64,000 nt of DNA from NCBI GenBank assembly GCA_963772225.1, contig CAVYWD010000005.1, forward strand, positions 558,001 to 622,000, read 5' to 3'. Shown here in pieces: positions 55,793-64,000 of the stretch; the stretch's first letter is position 1; each line of letters begins with the position of its first letter. This DNA is from CAVYWD01 sp963772225. Lineage in GTDB: Bacteria; Myxococcota; Myxococcia; Myxococcales; UBA5297. The position numbers were made by a program, and so were the translations under genes. Below the pieces are notes generated by a model. The model did not search any database and was not told the DNA's origin. It was given only the letters and a program-made list of their open reading frames with translations.

Positions 55793-56010
55793 GCGGGCCT
55801 TGGTCCCAGTCGAGGCCCCGCCACCTCAGCTCCTCGCCGAGGCGCTCCGCCGCGCCTGGGACCGAGCGGCCGGACCAGGTCCTCGACGCGCAGCACGAAA
55901 GCGCCGCCCCGCGCGCGCACCCGAAGCCAGGTGAGCCGCGCCGTGCTCGCGTTGCCGACGTGGAACGCGCCGGCGCTCGAGGCGCAGCGGCCCCGGATGA
56001 GCTCGGGCAT
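55793..56010 (-). pseudogene. Truncated, decayed second copy of gluQ
   Basis: The first 45 codons from 56010, MPELIRGRCASSAGAFHVGN onward, clearly derive from gluQ (MPELIRGRYAPSPTGALHVG). The PSPTG of the HIGH region has become ASSAG, and after FVLRVEDLVRP the frame shifts. DNA similarity continues to about 55793 (codons for the WLGLDWDEGP region) and then stops. No later part of gluQ is found downstream. Confidence 0.8.
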
Positions 56011-56021
56011 CGAGCGGCGGC

Positions 56022-57254
56022 CTACTTCTCTCGCGGCCTCAGCGCCCCGGCCTTCTTCGGGTCGATGGGGCGCCTCGGCCCACGAGAAGGGGCGGGGTGC
56101 TCCCGGGGCTCTGGGGCGGCGAGCGTTGCGTAAGTCACCTCGGAGAGCTCGGCCGGCGCGGGCGCGGGCGACGGGAAGAGGGCCGCCGGCAGCGGCTCGG
56201 CGTCGCCGAAGCGCGAGACGCGCGCGGGGACCTCGGCCGCCACCTTGAAGAGCGCCGTCCCGGCGGAAAGGAGCTCCAGGTCGAAGCGTTGCCCGGGGAG
56301 CCTGACCGCGCCGCCGCTCGAGGCCGAGAAGAGGAAGCTTTGGAGCCAGAGCTCCGAGCCCTGCGCGACGAGGGCGCCGAGCACGAGGTAGTCGGCCCCG
56401 GCGCCGGCGGCCACTTGGCGGGCGAGCGCGAGCGCCGGGGCGTCGAGGGTCCCCTTCGCCAGGGCCGCGGCGAGCTGCGCCTGCGGCGCGCTCCCTCCGA
56501 GCGAAGCCTCGGCTCGCGCGGGGCGCGCTCCGTCGAGGTGCAGCACGCCGCCCAAAGGCGGGCTCGACGGCAGCAAAATGCGAAACAGGTGATCGCCGGG
56601 CGGGACGTCGCGGACCTCGAGGGGCGTGCGGCCGGCCTCGGCACCGTCGAGCTGCACCCGGGCCCGGTCGGGGACCGAATCGAACCGGGCGCGGGAGCGC
56701 TCTGTGCGCGCGCTCGCCTCGCGGGCGCGCTGGACGAGCGCGGCGAAGAGCGGGCTCGTCGCCTCGCCCGCGAACGCCCGCTTCGGTGCGAGCGCGACGG
56801 CGCTGTGGAGCTCGCGCTCACCGCCGGCGTCGTCGGCCGTGAGGAAGAGCTCGGCGGCGAGCGCCGCGTGCGCGTCGGCGAGCTCGGCGGAGCTCTCCAG
56901 CGCCGAAGCAGCCGCCTCGAAGGCGGCGATGGCCCTGCGGTAGGCGGCGGCCGCCCGCGAGTGCTGCCGATGCCGCGCCAGGTCCTGCGCCTCGGCGACG
57001 GCCTCGCGCGCGGCGATCAGCGACCGCTCGGCCGCCGCGTCCGCCTCGGCGGGGAGCGCCGTGGGGGACACGGTGTCGAGGCCGTCGAGCTGGGCGGCGA
57101 GGAGCGCGGAGAGCTTGGCGCCCGCTCCGACCGGCACGTCGCCGGTCGCGGCCGCGAACGGGGCGATGGCGACCTTGGCTGGCTCCGCGGCGGCAGGCGA
57201 GGGCAGGGCGCCGAAGAGCGCCAGCGCGAGCAGCGCCGCCGCGCGGGAGCTCAT
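56022..57254 (-). CDS. Exported protein with PEGA-like domain
   Basis: A 410-aa protein with signal peptide MSSRAAALLALALFGALPSP and AAAEP cleavage region. N-terminal part VAIAPFAAATGDVPVGAGAK resembles the start of outer-membrane assembly or cytochrome-associated lipoproteins. The region 85-165 is helical, and residues about 190-225 match a PEGA domain (ARFDSVPDRARVQLDGAEAG, TPLEVRDVPPGDHLFRILLP). The C-terminus is Pro-rich and basic. It overlaps the M50 gene by four bases (ATGA) and is translationally coupled to it. Confidence 0.65.
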   Translation of the reverse strand: MSSRAAALLALALFGALPSPAAAEPAKVAIAPFAAATGDVPVGAGAKLSALLAAQLDGLDTVSPTALPAEADAAAERSLIAAREAVAEAQDLARHRQHSRAAAAYRRAIAAFEAAASALESSAELADAHAALAAELFLTADDAGGERELHSAVALAPKRAFAGEATSPLFAALVQRAREASARTERSRARFDSVPDRARVQLDGAEAGRTPLEVRDVPPGDHLFRILLPSSPPLGGVLHLDGARPARAEASLGGSAPQAQLAAALAKGTLDAPALALARQVAAGAGADYLVLGALVAQGSELWLQSFLFSASSGGAVRLPGQRFDLELLSAGTALFKVAAEVPARVSRFGDAEPLPAALFPSPAPAPAELSEVTYATLAAPEPREHPAPSRGPRRPIDPKKAGALRPREK

Positions 57255-58612
57255 GGCGCGCCGAGCCCGGGCTCCCGTTGGAAGAGCGCGTCGAGCTCGG
57301 GGTCTCCCTTGAGCGAAGCCAGGTCGGGGTCGGCGAGGATTTGGTTCGGGTCCTTGAGGCCGGCGCCGACCGCGCGCCGCAGCCAGGCGTGCGCCTCGGA
57401 GCGGTTGCCGGCGCGGGCGTGGCTGCAGGCGGCGTTGTAGGCCTCGCCGGCCTGTCCGGTGGCCGCGAAGGCGGCCGCATAGTGCTCGGCGGCGGCGGCG
57501 AAGGCGCCGCGGGTGAAAGCCGCCTCTCCGAGCGACGCGTCTCGCGACCCCTGCCGCTGCCAGGCGAACGAGTCCGCGAGGGCCGTGGCCTGCTCCCAGC
57601 TGCCGGTAGTCGCGAGCAGGCGGATGGCCAGGTTCGCCGCCGTGTCCGACGGCTCGGCCTCGAGCGCTCGCAGGGCGTAGGGGACGGCGCGGGTCCGCTC
57701 CTCGAGGGCGTCGAGCACCATGGCCCAGGTGAGGGCGCGGGCGGCCTCGGGCGGCTCGACCCGCTCGAGCTGCAGGAGCGCGACGCGGGAATTGGCGGTG
57801 GCGAGCGCCGCCCAGGCCAAGAGATCGCGCGCGCGGTTCCGGTCGCCTGGCGCCGGGGCGTGCTCGAGCACCATGCGCCCGAGGCGGTCGGCGTCCTCCA
57901 CGAGGCCGCTCGACAGCGCGTTCCAGCCGCGGGCGAGCGCCTGGTCCAGGGTAATGGCCTCGGCCGGCCCGCGCGGGGCATCGCCGGCGGCGAAGAGCGC
58001 CTGGAAGTTTCGAAACGCGAAGAGGCCCAGCAGGACAGCCAGGAACATGTCCTGCTTCAAGGCCCCGGCGGCCAGCGCGCCCGACGCCGCCACGACCCCG
58101 CCGATGCCCAAGACCCAGCGGTGGCGCCTGGGGCCCAGCACGCCCAAGAGAACGTGGCCGCCGTCCAGTGGAAGGACGGGCAGCAGGTTGAGCACTCCCC
58201 AGAGGACGTTGACCCAGATGCCGTACTCGACCGCGTGCAACCAGAGCGGCCCCCAGGTCTCGACGACGAAGGCGCGATCGATGAGCCAGAGGAGGCCGCC
58301 CAGCGCGAAGCCGGCGCCAGGGCCGGCGAGCGACATGAGCACGTCGTGCCAGCGCGGCAGCGCGCGCTCAGGGAGCGTCAGGCCGCCGAACATGTGCAGG
58401 CGGATGCGGGAGCGCACCCCGAAAGCGAGGCCCGCCGTGGCGTGGCCGAGCTCGTGGGCGAGCACCGAAACGAAGACGACGGCAACCCAAACGAGGAGCC
58501 GAGGGCTGAGGTCGCGGGGGTCGCCGAGCAAGAGGGCGCCGAGCCAGAAAGTGGGCTCGATGACGACCGGTAGCGGTCCTGCGCGAAAGCGAATGTCGAA
58601 GCGGCCGTCCAT
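57251..58612 (-). CDS. M50-family membrane metalloprotease with tetratricopeptide-like tail
   Basis: A 453-aa protein. The membrane part (residues 1-210) has FVSVLAHELGHATAGLAFG with the zinc motif HELGH at 53-57 and NLLPVLPLDGGHVLLG with Asp 150 as third ligand, the M50 site-2 protease pair. The C-terminal 230 residues are Ala-rich helical repeats of TPR type (ALTWAMVLDALEERTRAVPY, EAYNAACSHARAGNRSEAHA). Possible roles are sigma-factor or anti-sigma release or membrane-protein quality control. It is followed at once by the PEGA protein gene. Confidence 0.85.
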   Translation of the reverse strand: MDGRFDIRFRAGPLPVVIEPTFWLGALLLGDPRDLSPRLLVWVAVVFVSVLAHELGHATAGLAFGVRSRIRLHMFGGLTLPERALPRWHDVLMSLAGPGAGFALGGLLWLIDRAFVVETWGPLWLHAVEYGIWVNVLWGVLNLLPVLPLDGGHVLLGVLGPRRHRWVLGIGGVVAASGALAAGALKQDMFLAVLLGLFAFRNFQALFAAGDAPRGPAEAITLDQALARGWNALSSGLVEDADRLGRMVLEHAPAPGDRNRARDLLAWAALATANSRVALLQLERVEPPEAARALTWAMVLDALEERTRAVPYALRALEAEPSDTAANLAIRLLATTGSWEQATALADSFAWQRQGSRDASLGEAAFTRGAFAAAAEHYAAAFAATGQAGEAYNAACSHARAGNRSEAHAWLRRAVGAGLKDPNQILADPDLASLKGDPELDALFQREPGLGAP

Positions 58613-58686
58613 GGTGCCGGCATCCTAGACGCGCGGCGCGAGGCAGGCCAAGAAATTGCTTGGAGTTTTTCCGGGTCGGTCGGCCC

Positions 58687-59109
58687 CTAGCTGTGCCGCC
58701 GGGAGCGCCGGGCGGGCTGGAGCTCCAGGGCGGCGGGCTGGGGGGCGGGCGGTCGGTCGCGGCGCTCGCGCCGCTCCTGGTCCTCCTTGCACTCGATGCA
58801 CTGGCTGGTGACCGGGCGCACCGCAAGCCGCTTCTCCTCGATGTGCTGGCCGCAGTCCTCGCAGACGCCGAACGTGCCCTCGTCGATGCGGGTCAGGGCC
58901 TCCTTGATCTTCAGGATGAGCTTGCGGTCGCGGTCGCGCAGGCGCAGGTCGAAGTTGCGGTCGGACTCGACGGCGGCGCGGTCGTTGGGGTCGGCGTGGG
59001 AGGCGGGGTCGTCCTCCATGGAGTTTACCGTCTCGTTGTTGTGACCCAAGAGGACGCCGAGCTGCTCGGTCAGAATGGAGCGATACCGCTTGAGCTTGAC
59101 CTGGTTCAT
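58687..59109 (-). CDS. TraR/DksA-type zinc-finger regulator
   Basis: A 140-aa protein with a helical N-terminus (KLKRYRSILTEQLGVLL), an acidic coiled-coil turn region and a C4 zinc finger, CEDCGQHI and CIECKEDQE, Cys 83, 86, 104 and 107. Family members bind RNA polymerase's secondary channel and adjust initiation with ppGpp. The basic tail (PARRSRRHS) is unusual. GGGGAGAA precedes the ATG. It is divergent from the outer-membrane protein gene. Confidence 0.85.
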   Translation of the reverse strand: MNQVKLKRYRSILTEQLGVLLGHNNETVNSMEDDPASHADPNDRAAVESDRNFDLRLRDRDRKLILKIKEALTRIDEGTFGVCEDCGQHIEEKRLAVRPVTSQCIECKEDQERRERRDRPPAPQPAALELQPARRSRRHS

Positions 59110-59220
59110 CGCGTTCTCCCCGGAGCCGCGGGCAGACCCCGAATGTTAGCAAAGCGCTTCTTCGCCCTTCAACACCTCCCTTCCCTTCTGGCGTTCGACG
59201 GTGACATCCTCACGTGCGAG

Positions 59221-60105
59221 ATGAGCTCCCTTCGCCTCGACGCCGGTCTCTTGACCCTTCTGCTCCTCGCCGCCGCGCCCGCCCCGGCCGGCGCGCAGGA
59301 AGATTTCACCCTGAGGGAGGCGACGTCGCCGCGGGCCGCGGGGATGGCCGGCGCCGCCCGAGCGTTCGCGTCGAGCTCCGAGGCGCTGCTGGTGAACCCC
59401 GCTGGCATCGCGGCGACCTCGCGGTTCAACCTCGACGCCAACGCGATCTTCGCCCCGGAGACCAGCGGCCGCCTGCTCTCCGCGACGGTCATCGACAGCA
59501 AGCTCAACGCGGAGGAGTCGGTCCCGCTCGGCGGCGGCGTTGGGTACTGGAACTACGCCTCGGGTTCCGGCGCGGCGCGCCGGAGCGGCTCGGTCGCCGT
59601 CCTGGGGCTGGCCGTGCCCCTCTGGCCCGACGTGCTCTTCGTGGGCGGGAACGCGCGCTACCTCAACCTCACCGGCGCGGTGAGGACGAACGCCCTCACG
59701 GGAGACTTGGGCGTCATCGCCCGGTTCGCCTCCCTCTTTTCGCTCGCCGCGGTGGGCTACAACCTCATCGACATCCACAGCGCCGAGGCGCCGCGGGCCT
59801 GGGGCTTCGGCGCGGCGCTGGGGCGCGATCCGGACTTCCACATCGACGTGGACGTCCGCATCGACCAGGATGCCCAGGGCGCGTGGAAGCCCGCCATCGC
59901 CGCGGGCGCCGAGTACCTCGTCGCGGGCATTTTCCAGCCTCGGGTCGGCTACCTGGACGACCAGCTGCGCGGGACGCGCGCCCTCTCCGCGGGCGCGTCC
60001 ATCCGCTACGGCGGCTTTGCGCTCGACGGCTTCTACCTGAAGACGCTCGAGCGCACCGGCTGGACCCTGGGCTTCAGCCTTCGGATGCTGGACACCCCGC
60101 TCTAG
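59221..60105 (+). CDS. Outer-membrane protein of the PorV/FadL-like type
   Basis: A 294-aa protein from ATG 59221: MSSLRLDAGLLTLLLLAAAP, cleavage near AGAQE. Then ATSPRAAGMAGAARAFASSS and EALLVNPAGIAATSRFNLDA, the signature of this barrel type (GMAGA... LxxNPAG). Strands continue to the C-terminus TGWTLGFSLRML. No substrate can be assigned. The larger in-frame extension upstream overlaps the DksA-like gene and is rejected. Confidence 0.7.
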   Translation: MSSLRLDAGLLTLLLLAAAPAPAGAQEDFTLREATSPRAAGMAGAARAFASSSEALLVNPAGIAATSRFNLDANAIFAPETSGRLLSATVIDSKLNAEESVPLGGGVGYWNYASGSGAARRSGSVAVLGLAVPLWPDVLFVGGNARYLNLTGAVRTNALTGDLGVIARFASLFSLAAVGYNLIDIHSAEAPRAWGFGAALGRDPDFHIDVDVRIDQDAQGAWKPAIAAGAEYLVAGIFQPRVGYLDDQLRGTRALSAGASIRYGGFALDGFYLKTLERTGWTLGFSLRMLDTPL

Positions 60106-60157
60106 GCGGCGCGGGACTCTGGAGACCTGCGCCAGAACCGGTAGGATTGCCGAACTC

Positions 60158-60694
60158 ATGAAACGCCCTGTGCCTCGGTCGGCCGCCGCCGTCCGCTCGC
60201 TCTTTCGGGTACGCGCCTACGAGGAAGCGGCCGACGCCTCTGGTCTGCGGCGCGTCTGGCACCGCGGTGAGGCCGGCGCGGACCTGCTCACCTGGGTGGG
60301 CTCCGACGGCAAGGTCGTGCGCCAAGAGCTCACCCTCTTCGACGACCACTTCGTCTGGACGCCCGAGGGCCTGCGCACGGCGCGCCTGGAAGAGGGTCAG
60401 GATGCCCAAGACGCGGCCGCCTCCGCGACCGTCCGGTTCGACGAGCCGGTCTCGCGCCCCCGGGCTTGGGCCGCCCATGCAGCCATGCGCGGCTACACCG
60501 GCCAGGACAAGTACATCCTCCACGTGCAGCGCGTCTTCGCCCAGGCGATGGGCGAGCTGATGGGCGCCGATGAGCTCGTCATGACCCGGGACATCCTCAT
60601 CCCGCGCTCGAGCGGGCGGGCGCTCGTGATCTGGGCGGGTACGGCCGTGGCGCTCGCGGTCGCCGCTGCGGCCCTCTTGGCGCTGCGGGGCTAA
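60158..60694 (+). CDS. Hypothetical tail-anchored protein
   Basis: A 178-aa protein. The soluble part (residues 1-150) has alternating strands, such as RVWHRGEAGADLLTWVGSDG and QELTLFDDHFVWTPEGLRTA. One C-terminal transmembrane helix follows (ALVIWAGTAVALAVAAAALLA). It follows the outer-membrane protein gene by 52 bp on the same strand. No family is recognised. Confidence 0.6.
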   Translation: MKRPVPRSAAAVRSLFRVRAYEEAADASGLRRVWHRGEAGADLLTWVGSDGKVVRQELTLFDDHFVWTPEGLRTARLEEGQDAQDAAASATVRFDEPVSRPRAWAAHAAMRGYTGQDKYILHVQRVFAQAMGELMGADELVMTRDILIPRSSGRALVIWAGTAVALAVAAAALLALRG

Positions 60695-60705
60695 GGAATC
60701 GCGCA

Positions 60706-60845
60706 GAAATAGATGCTCCAGATCTCAACGTCCGAGGCGCAAAGGATGGCGAGGCGCGAAAAGGGCGCATGCCAGAGGGCATGTCACCGACGAGCAACGA
60801 CGCCAGCCGGGATGGATCGGACGTTGAGATGGAGCAGATATTTCG
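60706..60845. mobile_element. MITE-like element with about 28-bp terminal inverted repeats
   Basis: Left end GAAATAGATGCTCCAGATCT then CAACGTCCGA; right end TCGGACGTTGAGATGGAGCA then GATATTTC. The right end reads, in reverse complement, GAAATATCTGCTCCATCT then CAACGTCCGA, matching the left with two short gaps. An internal hairpin (GCATGCC AGA GGGCATG) is at about 60768-60785. No reading frame inside; no obvious target duplication. Confidence 0.5.
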
Positions 60846-60925
60846 GAGCGATGACTAAAGAGGCCCGCAGCGGCGCCTGCGCTCTTCGCGCCGGGCGCCG
60901 CCGCGGTCATGCGTCGGCCGAGGGT

Positions 60926-61303
60926 TCAATTCACCTGCCTTGCCCCGTCCTTCGAAGAGGCGCCGGGCTTGGCCAGGTAGGCGAGCGTCGTCGGGCCGGA
61001 GACCGTCAGGTAGGTCTTGATGCGCCCGAAGGTGCGCTGGCCCACGCCCTTCACCTTGACCAGGTCCTCGGTCGCGCGGAACGGCTGCTTCTCGCGGAAC
61101 GCCACGATCTTCCCTGCGGTGTTGCGGCCGATCCCAGGCAGCATGTCGAGCTGGGTCGCGGTCGCGGCGTTGATGTTGATGACCCCCGCCACGGGCCGCG
61201 CGGGATGGCGCCCTCCGGTGAGCTTGTGCCCTTCGGCGAGCGCGCTCCCGCCCACCGTGAGAACCGCGGCCATCGCCAGCATCGTCCCAAGCTTCTTCAT
61301 CAT
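60926..61303 (-). CDS. ComEA-like helix-hairpin-helix exported protein
   Basis: A 125-aa protein with GGAGGAAGGACC before the start, signal peptide MMKKLGTMLAMAAVLTVGGS, and a helix-hairpin-helix pair: ININAATATQLDMLPGIGRN and VKVKGVGQRTFGRIKTYL. This is the ComEA arrangement, which in known cases binds double-stranded DNA in the periplasm during uptake. No other competence gene is near. A short C-terminal tail follows the second hairpin. Confidence 0.8.
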   Translation of the reverse strand: MMKKLGTMLAMAAVLTVGGSALAEGHKLTGGRHPARPVAGVININAATATQLDMLPGIGRNTAGKIVAFREKQPFRATEDLVKVKGVGQRTFGRIKTYLTVSGPTTLAYLAKPGASSKDGARQVN

Positions 61304-61318
61304 GGTCCTTCCTCCCCT

Positions 61319-61573
61319 TTATGACCGCTCGGAATTGAGCGGAGAATTGTCTACCTCGCGCATGTGCAGCCGGCCATTCACCGGCAGCGCGTCGAGGTAG
61401 AGATTGTACGAGCCGTCCCGATTGACGAACCCGCTTCCCACCCGTCGCCAGAACGCCCTGTCGTCCTGCTCGACGATGGTAAAGACCGCGAATTGCCGCC
61501 GCGCCGAATGCGCCGGCGCCGCCGATACCTGACCTCGGGCGCTGGGCTCGACTCCACCTTCGCTCGTATTCAC
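61319..61573 (-). CDS. Small conserved-looking cytoplasmic protein upstream of the ComEA-like gene
   Basis: An 84-aa protein beginning at GTG 61573, chosen because AAGGAGGG lies just upstream. After a variable N-terminus it reads FAVFTIVEQDDRAFWRRVGS, GFVNRDGSYNLYLDALPVNG and RLHMRE, a compact beta-rich domain with the look of a conserved small protein. It ends 15 bp before the ComEA-like gene, so the pair is an operon. Function unknown. Confidence 0.6.
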   Translation of the reverse strand: MNTSEGGVEPSARGQVSAAPAHSARRQFAVFTIVEQDDRAFWRRVGSGFVNRDGSYNLYLDALPVNGRLHMREVDNSPLNSERS

Positions 61574-61832
61574 CGTCCCCCTCCTTTCGCCCGCGTCCGA
61601 CCCGCTTGCTCGGCGCGGCCCGCGCGACAGAAATAGCAACGGCCGTGCCGCTCGCCGTCACCGAGGGAAGGGCTTCTTCCCGCGCCGCGAGGGTGTTCCG
61701 CCGATGAACGAAGCGCCTCGCCCAAAGGCATTCGGAGTGTCTCGCCGCGGACCACTCCGCCGAATCGAGGGAGAATCATCGCGCCGCGAGGGCTCTCGGG
61801 AGCAGAGCGGGTGTGCTATTGAAAGAAAACGC

Positions 61833-62372
61833 ATGCGAAAGCCCATTCCACTCTCCCGCCGTCGGTTGGACCTCGCCTTCGTCGCGTTCTTCGCCCTCAA
61901 CCTGCTGTTCGTCGCCTCCTTCGTCGGCCTCGAGCAGGTCGCCCTCTGGGACCCGTCGAGCTACGCGCCGCCCGTCTGGCCGCCCAGGGCGGCGCTCGAG
62001 GCGGCCCATTGGTACGAGCGCGGCTTCGACCCGCTGCTGCTCGCGCGCCCGGCCTGGTACCGGACCACCCTCTGGCTGGACGTGCTGATCTTCGGGCCGT
62101 TCTACGCCTGCGCCCTCTACGCCTGGAGCCGCGGCCGCGACTGGATCCGCCTGCCGAGCCTGATGTGGGCGACCCTGATGTTCACGAACGTCCTCGTCGT
62201 CCTGTTCGACGAGCTGAAGGCAGCGCAGGCGGCGCCGTACCCTTGGGCGGTGCTGGCCCCCAGCGCGGCGTGGATCCTCGCCCCCGTCGCCGTGGCTGCG
62301 CGCCTCTGGAGGAGCCGGCACCCGTTCACCGAGCCGGGCGGCGAAGGGGGCGGCTCGCGGGAGGCGGCGTGA
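61833..62372 (+). CDS. Four-helix membrane protein, EXPERA-like
   Basis: A 179-aa protein from ATG 61833 (MRKPIPLSRRRLDLAFVAFF). Four hydrophobic helices with DP after the first loop (RGFDPLLLARPAWYRTTLWL), FGPFYACALYAW and FTNVLVVLFDELKA resemble the EXPERA fold of TMEM97/EBP-type proteins. That family includes sterol isomerases and sterol-binding proteins, and sterol-like synthesis is known in some myxobacteria. The match is by pattern only. A longer start at 61704 is low complexity and not preferred. Confidence 0.5.
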   Translation: MRKPIPLSRRRLDLAFVAFFALNLLFVASFVGLEQVALWDPSSYAPPVWPPRAALEAAHWYERGFDPLLLARPAWYRTTLWLDVLIFGPFYACALYAWSRGRDWIRLPSLMWATLMFTNVLVVLFDELKAAQAAPYPWAVLAPSAAWILAPVAVAARLWRSRHPFTEPGGEGGGSREAA

Positions 62373-62486
62373 GGAGCGGGCGCCCGCCGGGCCGACCCGC
62401 CGACGCTCGTCTTCAAATGCCGATCCCGAAGACGCCGGCGCTGTGCTATCAGCCCTGCACTTCAAAGGAACATCAAGGAGGCCGAC

Positions 62487-63965
62487 GTGGCCAGCGAAAG
62501 CAAGATCACGACCCGAGAGCAGGACTACTCGCAGTGGTACCTCGACGTCATCGCCGCCGCCGAGCTCGCCGACTATTCGCCGGTGAAGGGCTCGATGGTC
62601 CTGCGGCCGCACGGCTACTCGGTCTGGGAGGCCATCCGCGACGACCTCGACCGGCGCTTCAAAGAGACCGGGCACGTCAACGCCTACTTCCCGCTCTTCA
62701 TCCCCATGTCGTTCCTCTCCAAGGAGGCCCAGCACGTCGAGGGCTTCGCCAAGGAGTGCGCGGTGGTCACGCACCACCGGCTGCGCGCGGCGCAAGGCGG
62801 CGGCGTGGAGCCCGACCCGGAGAGCAAGCTCGAGGAGCCGCTCATCGTCCGGCCGACCTCGGAGACGATCATCTGGGACATGTACCGCAAGTGGATCCAG
62901 TCTTGGCGCGACCTGCCGCTGCTCATCAATCAGTGGGCGAACGTGGTGCGCTGGGAGATGAAGACTCGCCCGTTCCTGCGGACCGCCGAGTTCCTCTGGC
63001 AGGAGGGCCACACCGCGCACGCCACCGCCGATGAGGCGATGGCCGAGGCCAAGACCATGCTCGGCGTGTACCGCGACTTCGCGCGGGAAACCCTGGCGGT
63101 GCCCGTCCTTGCGGGCTGCAAGAGCAGCTCCGAGCGCTTCGCCGGCGCGGTGGAGACGTTCACCATCGAGGCGCTGATGCAGAACGGCTGGGCGCTGCAG
63201 GCGGGCACCAGCCACTTCCTGGGGCAAAACTTCGCCAAGGCGTTCGAGGTGACGTACCAGACCAAGGACGGCGGGCGCGAATTCGTCTGGGCGACGAGCT
63301 GGGGCGTCTCCACGCGCCTGGTGGGCGCGGTGATCATGACCCACAGCGACGACAGCGGCCTGGTGCTTCCGCCGGCGGTCGCGCCCATCCAGGTCGTCAT
63401 CACGCCCATCTGGAAGACCGACGGCGAGAAGGCGGCGGTGATGGAGTTCGCCCAGAAGGTGCGCGCGGCCATCGCGCCCAAGGTGCGGGTGAAGCTCGAC
63501 GACCGCGACACGCTCAAGCCCGGGGCCAAGTACTTCGAGTGGGAGCGCCGCGGCGTGCCGCTGCGGTTGGAGATCGGCCCGCGCGACATGCAGTCGAGCC
63601 AGGTGTTCGCGGCGCCGCGCACCGGCGGAAAGAAGTTCCCCATCGCGTTCGCAGGCATCGAGGACGCCGTCCCGGCGAAGCTCGCCGAAATCCAGAAGCT
63701 CCTGCTCGACCGCGCCGCCGAGCGGCTTCAGAAGAGCCTGACCGCCGTGGCGAGCTACGACGAATTCAAGCAGAAGATCGAAGCCGGCGGGCTCTTCCTC
63801 GCCCCGTGGCACGACGACGCTCAGTGGGAGGCGAAGATCAAGGACGAGACCCGCGCCACCCTCCGCTGCTTCCCGCTCGAGGGCCAGGAGGCGGCGCAGG
63901 GCAAGGCGTGCTTTGCCTCCGGCCGACCCGCGACGCACATGGCGATCTTCGCCCGCGCCTACTGA
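62487..63965 (+). CDS. proS: Prolyl-tRNA synthetase, archaeal/eukaryotic-type (ProS type 3)
   Basis: A 492-aa protein from GTG 62487 (AAGGAG seven bases upstream). Motif 1 region ELADYSPVKGSMVLRPHGYS, motif 2 PFLRTAEFLWQEGHTAHAT, motif 3 TSWGVSTRLVGAVIMTHSDD, then the anticodon-binding domain (APIQVVITPIWKTDGEKAA) and a C-terminal zinc-type domain ending in Tyr (MAIFARAY). The short form without an editing insertion and with the C-terminal Tyr is the archaeal/eukaryotic type. It charges tRNA-Pro. Complete in the window. Confidence 0.95.
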   Translation: MASESKITTREQDYSQWYLDVIAAAELADYSPVKGSMVLRPHGYSVWEAIRDDLDRRFKETGHVNAYFPLFIPMSFLSKEAQHVEGFAKECAVVTHHRLRAAQGGGVEPDPESKLEEPLIVRPTSETIIWDMYRKWIQSWRDLPLLINQWANVVRWEMKTRPFLRTAEFLWQEGHTAHATADEAMAEAKTMLGVYRDFARETLAVPVLAGCKSSSERFAGAVETFTIEALMQNGWALQAGTSHFLGQNFAKAFEVTYQTKDGGREFVWATSWGVSTRLVGAVIMTHSDDSGLVLPPAVAPIQVVITPIWKTDGEKAAVMEFAQKVRAAIAPKVRVKLDDRDTLKPGAKYFEWERRGVPLRLEIGPRDMQSSQVFAAPRTGGKKFPIAFAGIEDAVPAKLAEIQKLLLDRAAERLQKSLTAVASYDEFKQKIEAGGLFLAPWHDDAQWEAKIKDETRATLRCFPLEGQEAAQGKACFASGRPATHMAIFARAY

Positions 63966-64000
63966 TTTCTTTTCGCGGCGCTCACGAGGAAGCTCCTGGC

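Overview
The window is high-GC chromosomal DNA that most resembles a myxobacterium-like member of the Myxococcota. This rests on gene content: Asp-Ala-Gly and cysteine-rich lipoproteins, a membrane Ser/Thr kinase with an HRDVSPHN catalytic loop and a PEGA tail, type VI secretion PAAR/DUF2169/HEAT adaptor loci, and VWA proteins. No rRNA, tRNA or CRISPR array was seen, so the taxonomy is an inference.

Left part (0.6-20.7 kb, all minus strand): two related type VI secretion (T6SS) cargo modules. Module A (9466 down to 582) reads ketosynthase-like protein, PAAR-like DUF4150, DUF2169, DUF6484-like, TIGR02270 HEAT protein, an exported FG-GAP-like protein, and a zinc-dependent phospholipase C-like protein. 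Module B (20654 down to 14592) reads DUF6484-like, ketosynthase-like, PAAR-like fused to a metzincin protease, an unknown 288-aa protein, DUF2169, HEAT protein. The core is shared and the cargo differs. Between them lie a giant Cys-rich lipoprotein and a VWA lipoprotein. Decayed copies of the VWA tail (271-345) and of a HEAT gene 3' part (14364-14530) record earlier duplication and loss. No VgrG, Hcp or sheath gene is present, so these would be remote cargo loci.

Middle part (20.9-43.5 kb): a SNF2 helicase with SWIM finger, a frameshifted egtD, a TerC-family protein, an IS91-type transposase scrap, a DAG-repeat lipoprotein, an unknown frameshifted protein, a VWA protein, a GT39 glycosyltransferase overlapping an ABC ATPase, small exported proteins, a TPR protein, a beta-propeller lipoprotein, an outer-membrane barrel, a SAM methyltransferase, a frameshifted HDOD protein, an MBL-fold hydrolase, a ferritin-like protein and a gamma-glutamyltransferase pseudogene.

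Right part (43.8-64 kb): a plus-strand run of an OmcA/MtrC-like decaheme lipoprotein cytochrome, a LivK-like binding lipoprotein, a TonB-dependent receptor and a Ser/Thr kinase. Then come gluQ with partners, a second truncated gluQ copy, a PEGA protein coupled to an M50 protease, a DksA-like regulator, an outer-membrane protein, a ComEA-like helix-hairpin-helix protein with a small partner, an EXPERA-like membrane protein, and proS.

Two patterns cross the whole window. A roughly 150-bp interspersed repeat with a 17-bp inverted repeat occurs three times, and two copies lie beside truncated genes. Four of five interrupted reading frames are each restored by deleting one A from a GAATC, giving GATC at the same place.
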